NCBI RefSeq assembly: GCF_028623165.1
Contig: NZ_CP117768.1
Location: forward strand, 3,410,001 to 3,474,000
From: Nostoc sp. UHCC 0926
Lineage (GTDB): Bacteria > Cyanobacteriota > Cyanobacteriia > Cyanobacteriales > Nostocaceae
Length of the DNA: 64,000 nt
Direction of reading: 5' to 3'
The notes beneath the pieces are model-generated. The model made no database searches. It saw nothing but the letters and a program-made list of their open reading frames with translations, and was not told the DNA's origin. The number at the start of each line of letters is the position of its first letter. Within the stretch, counting starts at the first letter, position 1. This document shows positions 54,824 to 64,000 of this stretch, piece after piece. A program made the position numbers and the translations under genes.

Positions 54824-56105
54824 TAATGGCCCCCTGTCTTCTCAAGCTTTCGATAATAATTGGATGAACATCGTACCAAGTTTCATCAGTGCGATATTCT
54901 AGAACATACAGCCCATGTAGCAAATCCAAAAACTCTGCTTGTTTGGGGTCATTGGGCATAAATTGTTCGTAAACACTCTGCAAAATATCTATATCAGCTT
55001 TTCCTAAACGAATGGAAAAATCATTGCGGATTTTATTGATTGCTTGAAGGAGAATTTTATCATCAATAATAATTTCTGCTGAGGGATTTCGCCGAATCAT
55101 CCGCAAACAAATCCGGCAACATTCCTTAGAAATACGAATTAACTCTCGCAATACACCACCACTGGAAATGACAATTTTTTCAGCAGTTTCTGCTGTGATT
55201 AATTCACTGGAAATCCGCTTTTGCAAAACTTCACCGAGAATCTTTGTTGCTTCCGGGCGAGGTTGGGCATTAGGGAACCTATTTTTACCTTTCTCAAAGA
55301 TTTTTAAGACAGGCATCGCCACAACTTGGTCGTTGGTTTCAGTGGCAATTATTGTGCTGAGAAATGTTTCCCGAAGGACTGCGATCGGGATAGTGTAGAT
55401 AATTTGAAAGTTAGGTTGGCAGAGAGCTTTAATGTTATCTCGATAAATTTCGTTAACTCTTCCTAAGTCAAGTTTATCTAAATCATCAATAATTACTAAA
55501 ACGTTTTGTTGAGTTGCAGTTTGAATTAGAGCAGCAATTTCATTAATTCTGGCAACTAAATCTGATAATTTACGTTCAAATTCTTGCTTAATTTCATCCC
55601 GAACGCTAGCATCAGCTTTTAATTTAGAGCTAATCAATTTTAAGAGGTCAAAACCTATACTAGCTTCTGCTTGTAAATTTAATTCTTCAGTGCGAGTGCG
55701 GGTAGCAAACCACTTATAAAGAGCTTCTTTAGTAGATTGCGGAATATCAACTTTGCGTGCTTCTGCCTCGGTCATTAAATTAACTGCGATCGCAAACAGG
55801 ATATTAATATGGTTAACCGCCGACATTTCAATTTTGTCAGCAATAGAAAATAGAACTACAAAATATTTATTTTGAATTTGTCTGCTAAATTCAGCTAACA
55901 AAGTGGACTTACCACATCCCCGATGTCCTGTAAAGACAATTTTGCCATCTCCATTGGGACTATCTTCCACTAATTGGTTAAGGTCTGCAATCAAATCATC
56001 ACCATATTCGACTCTGAATCTTTCCATTTCGTTCCGTTCCATCAACGGAAACAGTTCGAGATTGCTGTATGCTTCTTGAAAGGAGTTTAATAAGTCTTGA
56101 GACAT
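54813..56105 (-). CDS. P-loop NTPase of a two-gene NTPase-TPR module
   Basis: 430 residues. Walker A GHRGCGKSTLLAEF at 60-73, Walker B VLVIIDDLDKLDL near 213-225, then FQIIYTIPIAVLRETF, SSGGVLRELIRISKECC and a C-terminal YVLEYRTDETWYDVHPIII. The same landmarks occur in the large protein at 40584-42608. The short N-terminus (MSQDLLNSFQEAYSNLELFP) lacks the helical domain seen there. Such NTPases work as switches in STAND systems. It is the first gene of a two-gene operon with the TPR protein. Confidence 0.88.
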   Translation of the reverse strand: MSQDLLNSFQEAYSNLELFPLMERNEMERFRVEYGDDLIADLNQLVEDSPNGDGKIVFTGHRGCGKSTLLAEFSRQIQNKYFVVLFSIADKIEMSAVNHINILFAIAVNLMTEAEARKVDIPQSTKEALYKWFATRTRTEELNLQAEASIGFDLLKLISSKLKADASVRDEIKQEFERKLSDLVARINEIAALIQTATQQNVLVIIDDLDKLDLGRVNEIYRDNIKALCQPNFQIIYTIPIAVLRETFLSTIIATETNDQVVAMPVLKIFEKGKNRFPNAQPRPEATKILGEVLQKRISSELITAETAEKIVISSGGVLRELIRISKECCRICLRMIRRNPSAEIIIDDKILLQAINKIRNDFSIRLGKADIDILQSVYEQFMPNDPKQAEFLDLLHGLYVLEYRTDETWYDVHPIIIESLRRQGAINVK

Positions 56106-57393
56106 TGGATGGTGCCGTTAACATGCTAACTATTCATATAATGGCTCATGATTTTTGAAGCACAAGTTTAGGTAATGTCTAAGATAGAGTATACCTACCT
56201 AACTTCTCAAATTCCGTTAAAAAATAACTACTAGGTGAGTGGTATGTTATGTCTTAAAAAGAGATACCCTAATCCCCAAATTTCAACCTATCAATAAGTA
56301 ACAGAGGTCAATAATTAATAAGACTGAATGATAGATTATACATTCGATAATTTAAACGAAATGATAGATTATACAGATAACATCGTGAAAGCTACTTAAC
56401 ACATAAATAAAATAAAATTTTCAGTTATAAAAATAAATTTTTAGTGTGCTTCATCTCATCCCCCTCTAGCCGATGCGATGGGTAGCTGTTGTTACTATTG
56501 GTTTACTAGGCGGATATTTCACTTTTGCAAATATACCTAGTACCGCAAGGCGGAAGTCATGCATTCAAAAGTAAAAAGTCAAAAAGCTTAGAAGACAGGC
56601 TTTTGAACGATTTGAAATAGTTGCTTTATTTACGCCGTGCTGTTTTACCCCACCCTAACCCTCCCCTTGCAAACGCGAGTGAACTGGATTCTTGTTTCCC
56701 CATCACTAGCTAGAAACCACACCCACAACCCGCCTGCGATCGCCTTGTATTGGGGAGGGAACTGGATTTATTGTTTCCCCCCAATACATCGGGGGGATTA
56801 AGGGGGGTAATTCGACTTGTGTGTACACCGCCCTCCGAAACGGAGAGAGGCTTTGATTCTTGCTCCAAGGGAAGAGGCTAGGGGTTAGGTTTGAAAGAAA
56901 GTTGCACACGGCGCTAAAAAGCATTATTTTAATTCCGCCTTGCGGTAATAGTCGCAACCCCACGGATTTATCCGTGGGGTTGTTCTGTTGAGCTAATTAA
57001 GCGTTATGGAATTATTTGAACAACTTTCATCAAACCAGCTTTTGCGACTTCTAAACCAGCTTTTGCGACTTCTAAACTAGCTTTTGCGACTTCTAAACTA
57101 GCTTTTGCGACTTCTAAACTAGCTTTTGCGACTTCTAAACTAGCTTTTGCGACTTCTAAACCTGCTTTTGCGACTTCTAAACTAGCTTTTGCGACTTCTA
57201 AACCTGCTTTTCTCAACGAATTTCAGCAAATATACCCGCATCTATCTAGTTGGTTAATGCCATCCAATGCTTTTATAATTCTGTAACTTCACTGTGGCTG
57301 ATGCATCTGCTTATTGCGTATGTTAATGATATATAAATAACTCAGTGTATAAGATCCGGGTTATTTATAAATTAATTCAAATAGGAAAACTAT
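56106..57393. other. Repeat-rich gap with possible miniature element
   Basis: TACCGCAAGGCGGAA (56541-56555) and TTCCGCCTTGCGGTA (56933-56947) are a perfect 15-bp inverted repeat enclosing 377 nt of nested repeats, including the cggagagaggctttgattct family also present near 21540. CAACCCCACGGAT/ATCCGTGGGGTTG (56955-56982) form a 13-bp hairpin just outside. No gene. Confidence 0.6.
57038..57212. repeat. 21-bp minisatellite, eight full copies
   Basis: Units starting gcttttgcgacttct recur at 57038, 57059, 57080, 57101, 57122, 57143, 57164 and 57185, with a broken ninth at 57206. Copies differ only at one or two places (ccagc, ctagc or cctgc at the junction). On the minus strand the repeat is an open frame of SLEVAKA heptads from a TTG at 57216 to a stop at 57004. 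Confidence 0.9.
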
Positions 57394-57762
57394 ATGACGC
57401 AACGGAAACGAAACTCCATCGCACTGACCAAAGCTGAACGACGGATTGAAGGAATGCAGACAATTAACTCTGAGTTAGACTTTAGTAATGGGTTTTCAAT
57501 TGCTACTTACAACACTAGAGTCATTGAGTTACGAGATAAGCTAGCCGCTTATAATCAAGCACAAACAATAGTAGATAAAACACATAATGCATTAATAGAA
57601 GCAGAACGTGAGTTAAATACTTATTCTGAGCAAATGCTGTTAAATGTTGCATCTCGCTATGGCAAAAATAGTGATGAGTATGAGATGGCTGGTGGAACGC
57701 GCAGGTCAGACCGTAAAAAAGCACGTCCAGTAGTAAACCAAACAGTGATATCAGTGAAGTGA
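57394..57762 (+). CDS. Hypothetical protein with helical centre
   Basis: 122 residues with AGGAAAA upstream of the ATG. Predicted mainly helical (IELRDKLAAYNQAQTIVDKT, LIEAERELNTYSEQMLLN), then YGKNSDEYEMAGGTRRSDRK, a segment typical of a conserved cyanobacterial protein of unknown function. No membrane segment. Followed by a 9-bp hairpin at 57793. Confidence 0.65.
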   Translation: MTQRKRNSIALTKAERRIEGMQTINSELDFSNGFSIATYNTRVIELRDKLAAYNQAQTIVDKTHNALIEAERELNTYSEQMLLNVASRYGKNSDEYEMAGGTRRSDRKKARPVVNQTVISVK

Positions 57763-57792
57763 TTGTTTGGACTCGCCGCTTCTTTAGATAAG

Positions 57793-57820
57793 GGTGCGTT
57801 GACCTTTGTGACAACGCACC
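57793..57820. terminator. Hairpin after the hypothetical gene
   Basis: GGTGCGTTG pairs with CAACGCACC around a 10-nt loop, then attaaaatta. Weak T content makes termination uncertain. Confidence 0.4.
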
Positions 57821-57870
57821 ATTAAAATTAATATAAAGCTAATCAAACTCTTCTTTACAAGAAAGCCCTA

Positions 57871-58434
57871 ATGCTACAAACCCCATCTAAATCGATAACT
57901 TTAGATGAGTTTCTCAAGCTACCAGAAACAGAACCTGCTAGCGAATATATTGATGGACAAATCATCCAGAAACCAATGCCACAGGGTAAGCACAGCACAA
58001 TTCAAACCGAGTTTTCTACTACTGTCAACGTAATTCTTAAACCTCAACAGATTGCACGAGCATTTTCAGAGTTACGTTGCACATTTGATGGACGCTCAAT
58101 AATTCCAGATGTGTCTGTGTTTACTTGGGGTAGAATTCCCCGCGACGAAAAAGGCGAGGTTGCTAATACCTTTTTAATAGCTCCTGACTGGACAATTGAG
58201 ATTCTCTCACCTGACCAAAGTCAAACAAAAGTCACCAAAAATATTTTGCGTTGCCTCAATTTTGGCACTCAAATGGGTTGGTTAATTGACCCAAATGAGC
58301 AAACAGTGTTTGTTTATCTTCCCAAGCAGCAACCAGAAGTATTTGATGAACCACAGCAAAAACTTCCTGTTCCATCTTTTGCTAATGAGTTAAATCTGAC
58401 CGTGGCATCTGTTTTTGGGTGGTTATTAGAGTAA
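57871..58434 (+). CDS. Uma2 family PD-(D/E)XK endonuclease-like protein
   Basis: 187 residues. ITLDEFLKLPETEPASEYID at the N-terminus, the IIQKPMPQGKHSTIQ loop, acidic IIPDVSVFTWGR, and WTIEILSPDQSQTKV with the E-x-[IL]-S core, then NILRCLNFGTQMGWLIDPNE. Same family as the gene at 34964 but a different subgroup. The function in cyanobacteria is unknown. Confidence 0.87.
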   Translation: MLQTPSKSITLDEFLKLPETEPASEYIDGQIIQKPMPQGKHSTIQTEFSTTVNVILKPQQIARAFSELRCTFDGRSIIPDVSVFTWGRIPRDEKGEVANTFLIAPDWTIEILSPDQSQTKVTKNILRCLNFGTQMGWLIDPNEQTVFVYLPKQQPEVFDEPQQKLPVPSFANELNLTVASVFGWLLE

Positions 58435-58833
58435 TATTGTGACAGATTTGGTCGTGATGTTTGATGGCGATCGCTTCAGATTCTCCTTTTTCTAATGTTT
58501 GCTTCAAGAGTTGAGCAAGCGGGGTAATGTTTTAAGATGCTCTAAAATTTGTTGCCTAATATTGCTTGCTGTCATCAGCTTTTAATTTTTGTAGTAGCTC
58601 TGCTATCGATACAACTTTTTTCATGAGCATATTTAATTTTAACCTGGACGAGATGTTGAAATTAGCCAGATTTTAAGGTTTTAATCAGTCCAGCGATCGC
58701 ACCAATGACAATGGAGATGCTGAGTGCGATCGCTCTTTGCGTATGAATCTGTGTAACTCTATCCTAGTAAACATTTATAATTTGCGTATGGGTCTATTAG
58801 CCCAGAAGTTAACTTCTGGGCGGAATGTGGGGA
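58435..58833. other. Gap with decayed small genes
   Basis: On the minus strand, MTASNIRQQILEHLKTLP (from about 58576) followed in another frame by PLAQLLKQTLEKGESEAIAI resembles a broken antitoxin-like gene. A partial copy of the neighbouring small membrane protein gene lies at 58662-58740. Confidence 0.35.
58662..58740 (-). pseudogene. Truncated copy of the 58834 small membrane protein gene
   Basis: The minus-strand frame AIALSISIVIGAIAGLIKTL KSG and stop codon repeat the C-terminus of the gene at 58834-59028. The DNA is nearly identical over about 70 nt. The 5' part is missing. Confidence 0.7.
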
Positions 58834-59028
58834 TTAGCCAGATTTTAGAGTTTTAATCAGTCCAGCGATCGCACCAATGACGATAGAGATGCTGAGTGCG
58901 ATCGCAAATGGGCTAGAAGGTTGTTGCAGCAATATAGGTGTAACATCAACTTGGTATGGTGAATTTGTGGGTTGGACAGATGTAATACTGTGTTTTGCTT
59001 GAAAAGTGGTTGTTTGGTTATTAAACAT
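58834..59028 (-). CDS. Small membrane protein
   Basis: 64 residues: a polar N-terminus rich in Thr, Gln and Pro, then one helix (FAIALSISIVIGAIAGLI) and a short KTLKSG tail. No known family. The upstream sequence contains ctcaagagcaattgagatga, with weak ribosome binding potential. The 3' end has been duplicated at 58662. Confidence 0.5.
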   Translation of the reverse strand: MFNNQTTTFQAKHSITSVQPTNSPYQVDVTPILLQQPSSPFAIALSISIVIGAIAGLIKTLKSG

Positions 59029-59195
59029 TTATTTTGACCTCATCTCAATTGCTCTTGAGACAAAGGTAGTTTGACAGCAAGCTGTTTCTCCAGAGCAAAA
59101 CAGTGCAAACCAAACTGAACCTTTCTGAACTAGTATCAACTACAGCCAAGTACTACACTGGAACCAGTGATGTCTAAATAATCTACTGTCCATCC

Positions 59196-62100
59196 ATGAG
59201 TAGAACGCCAAAGTCTCGTAGTATCGCAGCAACCCCAGAAGGACTTGAACAAGTTCGTTGCAGAATGGCTGAACTTAAAAAGCCAGACGACGAAATCTTG
59301 AATAAGCGTGGTAAAAAGTCTTGGACTCAGGAATACTTAGCAAAAAAGTCTTTTGTAGACGATAGTACAGTTAAAAGATTTCTCAGAAGAGAGGCTGTAG
59401 ATGAAAGTAGTTTGCGGTCTATTATTGATGCTCTGAGTCTAAATTGGAATGATATTGCTGATGAAAGTTCTTCAGCACAGACTATCAACTGGCGCGAAGT
59501 CTGTAACAAGATGCTAGAACCGCAGCGGCGGACAACCAGCAATTTCATCATGCAAGATGAATCTGCCAGAAAAGATAAAGAACAAATTTATGTTCCTTTA
59601 GCATTGGTACAACGCACAAAAACAGATAAACGCGATAAGGGTAACTTTTCCCCAGATGCGGGAACACGGCTTTATGAACCGCAGTATGAAACGCAGCAGC
59701 GATTTGAGCATGAAGCTTTCTTAAGTCAAATTCTAGAACATAGCGAAGGTAAAACCAAAGGTCAGCAAATAGCTGTGATTGGAGAACCGGGTGCAGGAAA
59801 AACAACACTCCTGCAAACTATAGCTTTTTGGGTGTTAGAGAAAGACTTAGGTTTACCAGTCTGGGTTTCTCTGGCAGACTTGGGGCGAAATGGTACTTTG
59901 ACAGATATTCAAACATATATATGTAATGGTTGGCTAGAGCAAGCAATTCCTGCAACACAATTAACTCAGGAAGTGCGGGAAGACTTTACAAAGCAAATAC
60001 AGCAGGGACGAGTGTGGCTGCTGTTAGATGGGGTAGATGAAATGTCTGGAGGAGAAGCATCTCACCAGCCATTAGAGGAAATTTCCCGTCAGTTAACTGG
60101 ATGGCTACGTTCATCACGAGTAGTGTTAACTTGTCGGCTGAATGTTTGGCAAGCAGATGTTAACGCCCTGGAAACCTTTGAAACCTATCGCTTGCTAGAC
60201 TTTGACTATCCCCAACAGGTGCATCAGTTTATCGATAACTGGTTTGGCAACCTCAGTAAAAAAGGAGAACGGTTAAAGGCAGAATTAGACTCAGCTGAAC
60301 GAGTACGCCTGCAAGACTTGGTGCAAACTCCCCTGCGGTTGGCACTATTGTGTGGTATATGGCAGGGTGAAGAAGAGAAGTTACCAGAGACAAAAGCGGG
60401 ACTGTATCATCAGTGTGTGCAGCAATTCTACAGATGGAAACAAAATCGTTTCCCCACCAGCATAAAAGAACAACGCGATTTAAACAAAGCCTTGGGACTT
60501 TTAGCACTGCGGGATATCAAAGAAGGCAGTTCGCGGTTCCGGTTGCGGGAAAGTTTTATCAGTGAGGAACTGGGAGATGTAGATGATGAGACTTCACTGT
60601 TTTACAAAGCTTGGCAACTCGGCTGGCTGAATCTCCTAGCAAAGAAAAGGTTTATGCCTTCTACCATGCCACCTTTGAGGAATATTTTGCCGCGTTAGCT
60701 GTTGACGATTGGCACTATTTTTTGAGTCACGTTCCTGAAAACCCGCAACAAGGAATATATCGTATATTTGAGCCGCAGTGGAAAGAGGTGATTTTGTTGT
60801 GGTTGGGACGAGAGGATGTAAAAAAGCAACAGAAGCAAGATTTTATTAAGACGTTGGTAGAGTTTGAAGATGCGTGTGATGATTTTTATAAATATCGAGC
60901 TTATTTTTTAGCTGCTGCCGGAATAGCAGAGTTTAGCAATTGTAGTCTTACAGATGAAATAGTAATCCAATTAGTGACTATGTATTTTGGTTATTTTGAT
61001 TCAGAAAACCAAAGTCATGCAGAATTTGCTTGGCCAATTGAGCAGGAAATATACGCGGCGCTTCTTCATACTAATCGTCTTAAAGTTGTTCAGTTTATAG
61101 TCAATTTTATTCAAAATACTGAGAATGAATATACTCACTACAAAGCAGCTTATATTTTAGGAGAGATCGGCGAAAATAATCCTGTTGCTACTAATGCAAT
61201 TATTAGCTTATTAAAAATATATAGAGGTGGTGATATAGCTGAAGCTGTATATGATACTTTACATAAAATTGGTAAAAATAATCAGGAGTTAATTAATACT
61301 ATACTTGATTTAATCCAAAATCCTCTAGATGAGGATATTAGTCTAGTTGTTTCATTATTAGCAAATTTAACTAATGGTAACTCTCAAGTAATAACTGTTC
61401 TGGAAAAAGTAATCGAAAATACTCAAGATACAGAAATGTTTTATTACATAGCCGAAACTTTAGCAAAAATTGAACCAAGTAATTCACTTATTGTTACTGC
61501 GATAATAAAATTAATTAATGACCCGTGTGATTTAGCTTTAGGTGATATTCTAGAAGACCTGCCACCAATAATTGCTCATCACAAATCTGAATTGATATCT
61601 AAAATAGTTGAAGTAGTTGAAAATAGCAATAACGAAGAGATTATATCTAATGCAATATGTATTTTAAACAAAATTTCTTCTAGTCATCCACTAATAGTAA
61701 CTTGTTGTCTAGATTTTATACAAAAATCTTCAAATAGAAGCTTGCAGATGTTTGGAGCAGAAACGTTAGGCAAAATTGATAAATATTATGTACTGGCAGC
61801 TATGAAACTAATAGATTTACTTCAAACTGAAGATGATGAATTTTTTATAATTTGGGCTTTAGAAAAAATTAGCTTTAATAGCTATAGCTCCATAATAGCT
61901 GCTAATTTAATGCAAGTAATTCAAAATTGTAAAAATGAATCAAAAAAAATAAATATAGTAAACAACCTAATAAAAATGCAGCCTAACAGTTTAATAGCCA
62001 TCGAAACATTACTTAAACTAATGAAAACATCTTCAGATGAATGGGTGAAGTGGCGAGCAGCCGATAGCTTATTAACACTGAATAAAGAAAATACCATTGC

Positions 62101-62485
62101 TGTTACTACCTTAGTTGAGTTAATTCAATTTTCTACAAATAAATCTATTTGTTTAAAAGCTATAGAGACTCTAGGCACAAAAACAAACAATAACTCAATT
62201 GCTGTTTTAGCCTTAGTAAAGTTTATTCATAACTATGAGCAAAAGTTAGACTTTGGAGATAAAAACCCTTTTGATATTTTGATAGATATTTTACCAGTAT
62301 CTGAAATGGATAGAGTTGTAAATTTTTTTAAATATTCCTTGAATGATGAAATATATAAAAGTGATTTACAAAGATTCGATAGCTGTTTTAAACTAATATG
62401 GCACTGCGCCCAAAATATGAGTTATGCTGACTTTTATCATGCTTGGCATGATGACTCATTCCTACTTCAAAATTTAGAAACCTAA
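59196..62485 (+). pseudogene. HTH-NACHT-HEAT repeat NTPase, split by frameshift
   Basis: The first frame (59196-60698) encodes an HTH-like N-terminus (ATPEGLEQVRCRMAEL, SWTQEYLAKKSFVDDSTVKR), Walker A GEPGAGKTTLLQ at 196-207, Walker B VWLLLDGVDEMSGG, and LGWLN near 60630. From there the family sequence continues in another frame (60611-62485): ESPSKEKVYAFYHATFEEYF followed by about 590 residues of HEAT-like repeats (AAYILGEIGENNP, AETLAKIEPSN, GAETLGKIDKYY). The change is equal to one lost base modulo 3, perhaps with some missing residues at the junction. Either a recent mutation, a sequencing error, or two proteins made separately. Related to the NACHT gene at 3459. Confidence 0.85.
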
Positions 62486-62733
62486 CTTACTGATCTTCAT
62501 TCAATCTTTTCTCAACTTTAATACACAGAATCAGTTAAACTTATTAAGTGCTATTTAAAGCTGGATTAATGATAATGAAATTAGGTGAAGAATTAAAAAA
62601 GCATCGCACTCTCCAAAATTATCTCAAATTGGGTGTGATCGTTTTCCAGAAGTATTCCAATCAAAAATCTGAATATCTGTAATACACTCATAAGTATAAT
62701 TATTTTATATCTTTGCAGTGCGTTTACAACCCC

Positions 62734-63606
62734 ATGATCAAACCCGCCGATGTCAGCACCAAACGCTTAATCAGCCTTGCACCTGATAACTGGGTAAAAT
62801 GGGTAACACAAATTCCTGATATTGTTGCTGGCGAAATTCTCAACTCAGAATTTCAGTGGATAAGTCGAGAAAGTGATGTTTTAATCCGTGTCGAAAGTCC
62901 CCAGCAGGGAAAATTTCTCGTTCTTAATGAATTACAACTGCGCTATAAACCAGAAATGCCGCGCAGGATGCGTGCTTATGCAGCACTTGCAGAAGAAAAA
63001 TATAATTTGCCAACGTATCCAGTACTAATTAATATTCTCAAGGCAAGTGACGCTGAAATACCTACAAGCTACGCATTAAATATTGCTGGTTTACGTGCTA
63101 TTCAAGATTACCGTGTTATTAACCTGTGGGAAGTTGATGTCGAGATTGCTTTTCAACAACCCTTACCATCCTTACTGCCGTTTGTACCCATTCTCAAAGG
63201 TGGTGAAAATGAATCTACTATTAGAGAAGCATTACAAATTCTTCGTGCTGATGAACAACTAAACCAACTAGAAACTGTCTTGGCTTTTTTTGCTACGTTT
63301 GTTTTAGAGAGTACGCTCGTTCAAGAAATTATGAGGTGGGATATGGCTGTATTACATGAATCGCCTTGGTATCAAGAAATTTTACGTGAAGGAGAAGCAC
63401 GGGGAGAACTGCGAGGAAGAAAGGAGGAATTATATTCAGGGATTGAATTAGCATTAGAAATTAAGTTTGGCAATCAAGGTTCAGAATTAATGCCGATAAT
63501 CTCTCAAATTACAGATTTGCAGAAATTAAAAGCAATTCAACAGGCAATTAAAACTGTAAATACAGTCAATGAATTACAACAAGTTTTGTCAACCAACTTT
63601 ACTTAA
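62734..63606 (+). CDS. Rpn/PD-(D/E)XK-type nuclease-like protein
   Basis: 290 residues from the ATG at 62734; a TTG seven codons earlier is less likely. Core: SDVLIRVESPQQGKFLVLNE and LQLRYKPEMPRRMRAYAAL match the D and ExQ positions of the Rpn (PDDEXK_2-like) nuclease family. The C-terminal part (REGEARGELRGRKEELYSGI, then LALEIKFGNQGSELMPII) is the usual helical tail. Such genes are often multicopy and partly mobile in cyanobacteria; Rpn proteins raise recombination in E. coli. A relict tail of another member lies at 36749. Confidence 0.8.
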   Translation: MIKPADVSTKRLISLAPDNWVKWVTQIPDIVAGEILNSEFQWISRESDVLIRVESPQQGKFLVLNELQLRYKPEMPRRMRAYAALAEEKYNLPTYPVLINILKASDAEIPTSYALNIAGLRAIQDYRVINLWEVDVEIAFQQPLPSLLPFVPILKGGENESTIREALQILRADEQLNQLETVLAFFATFVLESTLVQEIMRWDMAVLHESPWYQEILREGEARGELRGRKEELYSGIELALEIKFGNQGSELMPIISQITDLQKLKAIQQAIKTVNTVNELQQVLSTNFT

Positions 63607-63620
63607 AACATCAAAAACAT

Positions 63621-63648
63621 AACCCCTCTCCGCCACCGGAAAGGGGTT
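63621..63648. terminator. Hairpin after the Rpn-like gene
   Basis: AACCCCT and AGGGGTT arms with an inner CC/GG pair around gccacc. No clear T-run; the palindrome GACGCGATTCATCGCGTC (63677-63694) follows, a variant of the array at 19741. Confidence 0.4.
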
Positions 63649-63709
63649 AATCACTGCTGAAACACTATATTGTACAGACGCGATTCATCGCGTCTCTATT
63701 CAGCAATCT

Positions 63710-64000
63710 CTAATAAGCGTCTTGCAACTCGTAGAAATCAGGCGAGATATAATCCTTCCGCAAAGGCCAACCTACCCAATCTTCCGGCATCAAAATCCGC
63801 TTGAGATTTGGGTGTCCTTGGTAGACAATGCCCAACATATCGTAAGACTCGCGCTCTTGCCAATCTGCGGTCTTCCAAATCCAGTACACAGAAGGGACTA
63901 CAGGGTTTTCCCGTGGTAAGAACACCTTCACCCGTACTTCTTCAGGGCGATCGCTATTATCACCCAGTTTAATCAAGTGATACACACTTACCAATTCCTG
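63710..64000 (-). CDS. ndhJ: NAD(P)H-quinone oxidoreductase subunit J (5' end outside window)
   Basis: The minus-strand frame is open to the right edge ([15 protein letters not shown] onward). [40 protein letters not shown] and [20 protein letters not shown] are the 30-kDa (NuoC/NdhJ) subunit signatures. NDH-1 in the thylakoid takes electrons from ferredoxin for respiration and cyclic flow. About 97 of roughly 175 residues are visible. Upstream ndhC and ndhK would be expected just outside the window. Confidence 0.93.
   Translation of the reverse strand, partial: QELVSVYHLIKLGDNSDRPEEVRVKVFLPRENPVVPSVYWIWKTADWQERESYDMLGIVYQGHPNLKRILMPEDWVGWPLRKDYISPDFYELQDAY

Overview
The window is chromosomal DNA of a cyanobacterium, most likely a filamentous Nostocales (Nostoc/Anabaena type). 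The evidence is photosynthesis-linked genes (a Psb34-like protein, a high-light-inducible protein, NDH-1 subunit J, a CruA-type lycopene cyclase), a cyanobacterial thiO-thiG fusion, a caa3/aa3 oxidase cluster, very frequent GCGATCGC (HIP1) octamers, and many short tandem and palindromic intergenic repeats of the kind known from Nostoc. I saw no rRNA or tRNA gene and no CRISPR array.

Left part (1-36.6 kb): a beta-helix/SLH surface protein cut by the left edge, a secreted TrbI-like protein, an HTH-NACHT NTPase, a PEP-CTERM protein, a TPR protein, psb34, thiO-thiG, a 2Fe-2S ferredoxin, cimA, a DUF5648-type repeat protein, cruA and a coiled-coil protein. Next come a sulfur cluster (class V PLP enzyme, sulfite oxidase-type molybdoenzyme, TauE/SafE exporter), a three-gene operon of a YraQ/ArsP-type permease, its TIGR03943 partner and a membrane-anchored propeller protein, a WD40 protein, an hli gene, ald, a Uma2 nuclease-like gene and dus.

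Middle part (37-49 kb): five tightly packed + strand genes (37077-42608) encode a short coiled-coil adaptor-like protein, a coiled-coil/inactive-STAND protein, a MoxR AAA+ ATPase, a vWA protein and a large protein with an active P-loop NTPase module. This fits the multi-component NTP-dependent (MoxR-vWA) conflict systems described computationally in multicellular bacteria and is the most interesting locus here. It is followed by the heme A and cytochrome oxidase genes: ctaB and ctaA on the minus strand, ctaC-ctaD-ctaE on the plus strand, ending at a clear terminator.

Right part (50-64 kb): a Ser/Thr kinase with a duplicated glycine-loop segment, a PstS-like binding protein, an ISAs1 transposase remnant, a two-gene NTPase-TPR module whose NTPase matches the one in the five-gene operon, a repeat-rich 1.3 kb gap with a 21-bp minisatellite, a Uma2 gene, small proteins, a NACHT-HEAT gene broken by a frameshift, an Rpn-like nuclease gene, and ndhJ cut by the right edge.

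Two themes join these parts. First, NLR-like/STAND components occur at five separate loci and share modules: an HTH-like N-terminus in two NACHT proteins, a P-loop-less N-terminal domain in two TPR proteins, and one NTPase module in two operons. Second, small repeats are unusually active: the same low-complexity repeat type found between genes also sits in frame inside three metabolic enzymes (ThiO-ThiG, CimA, CruA).
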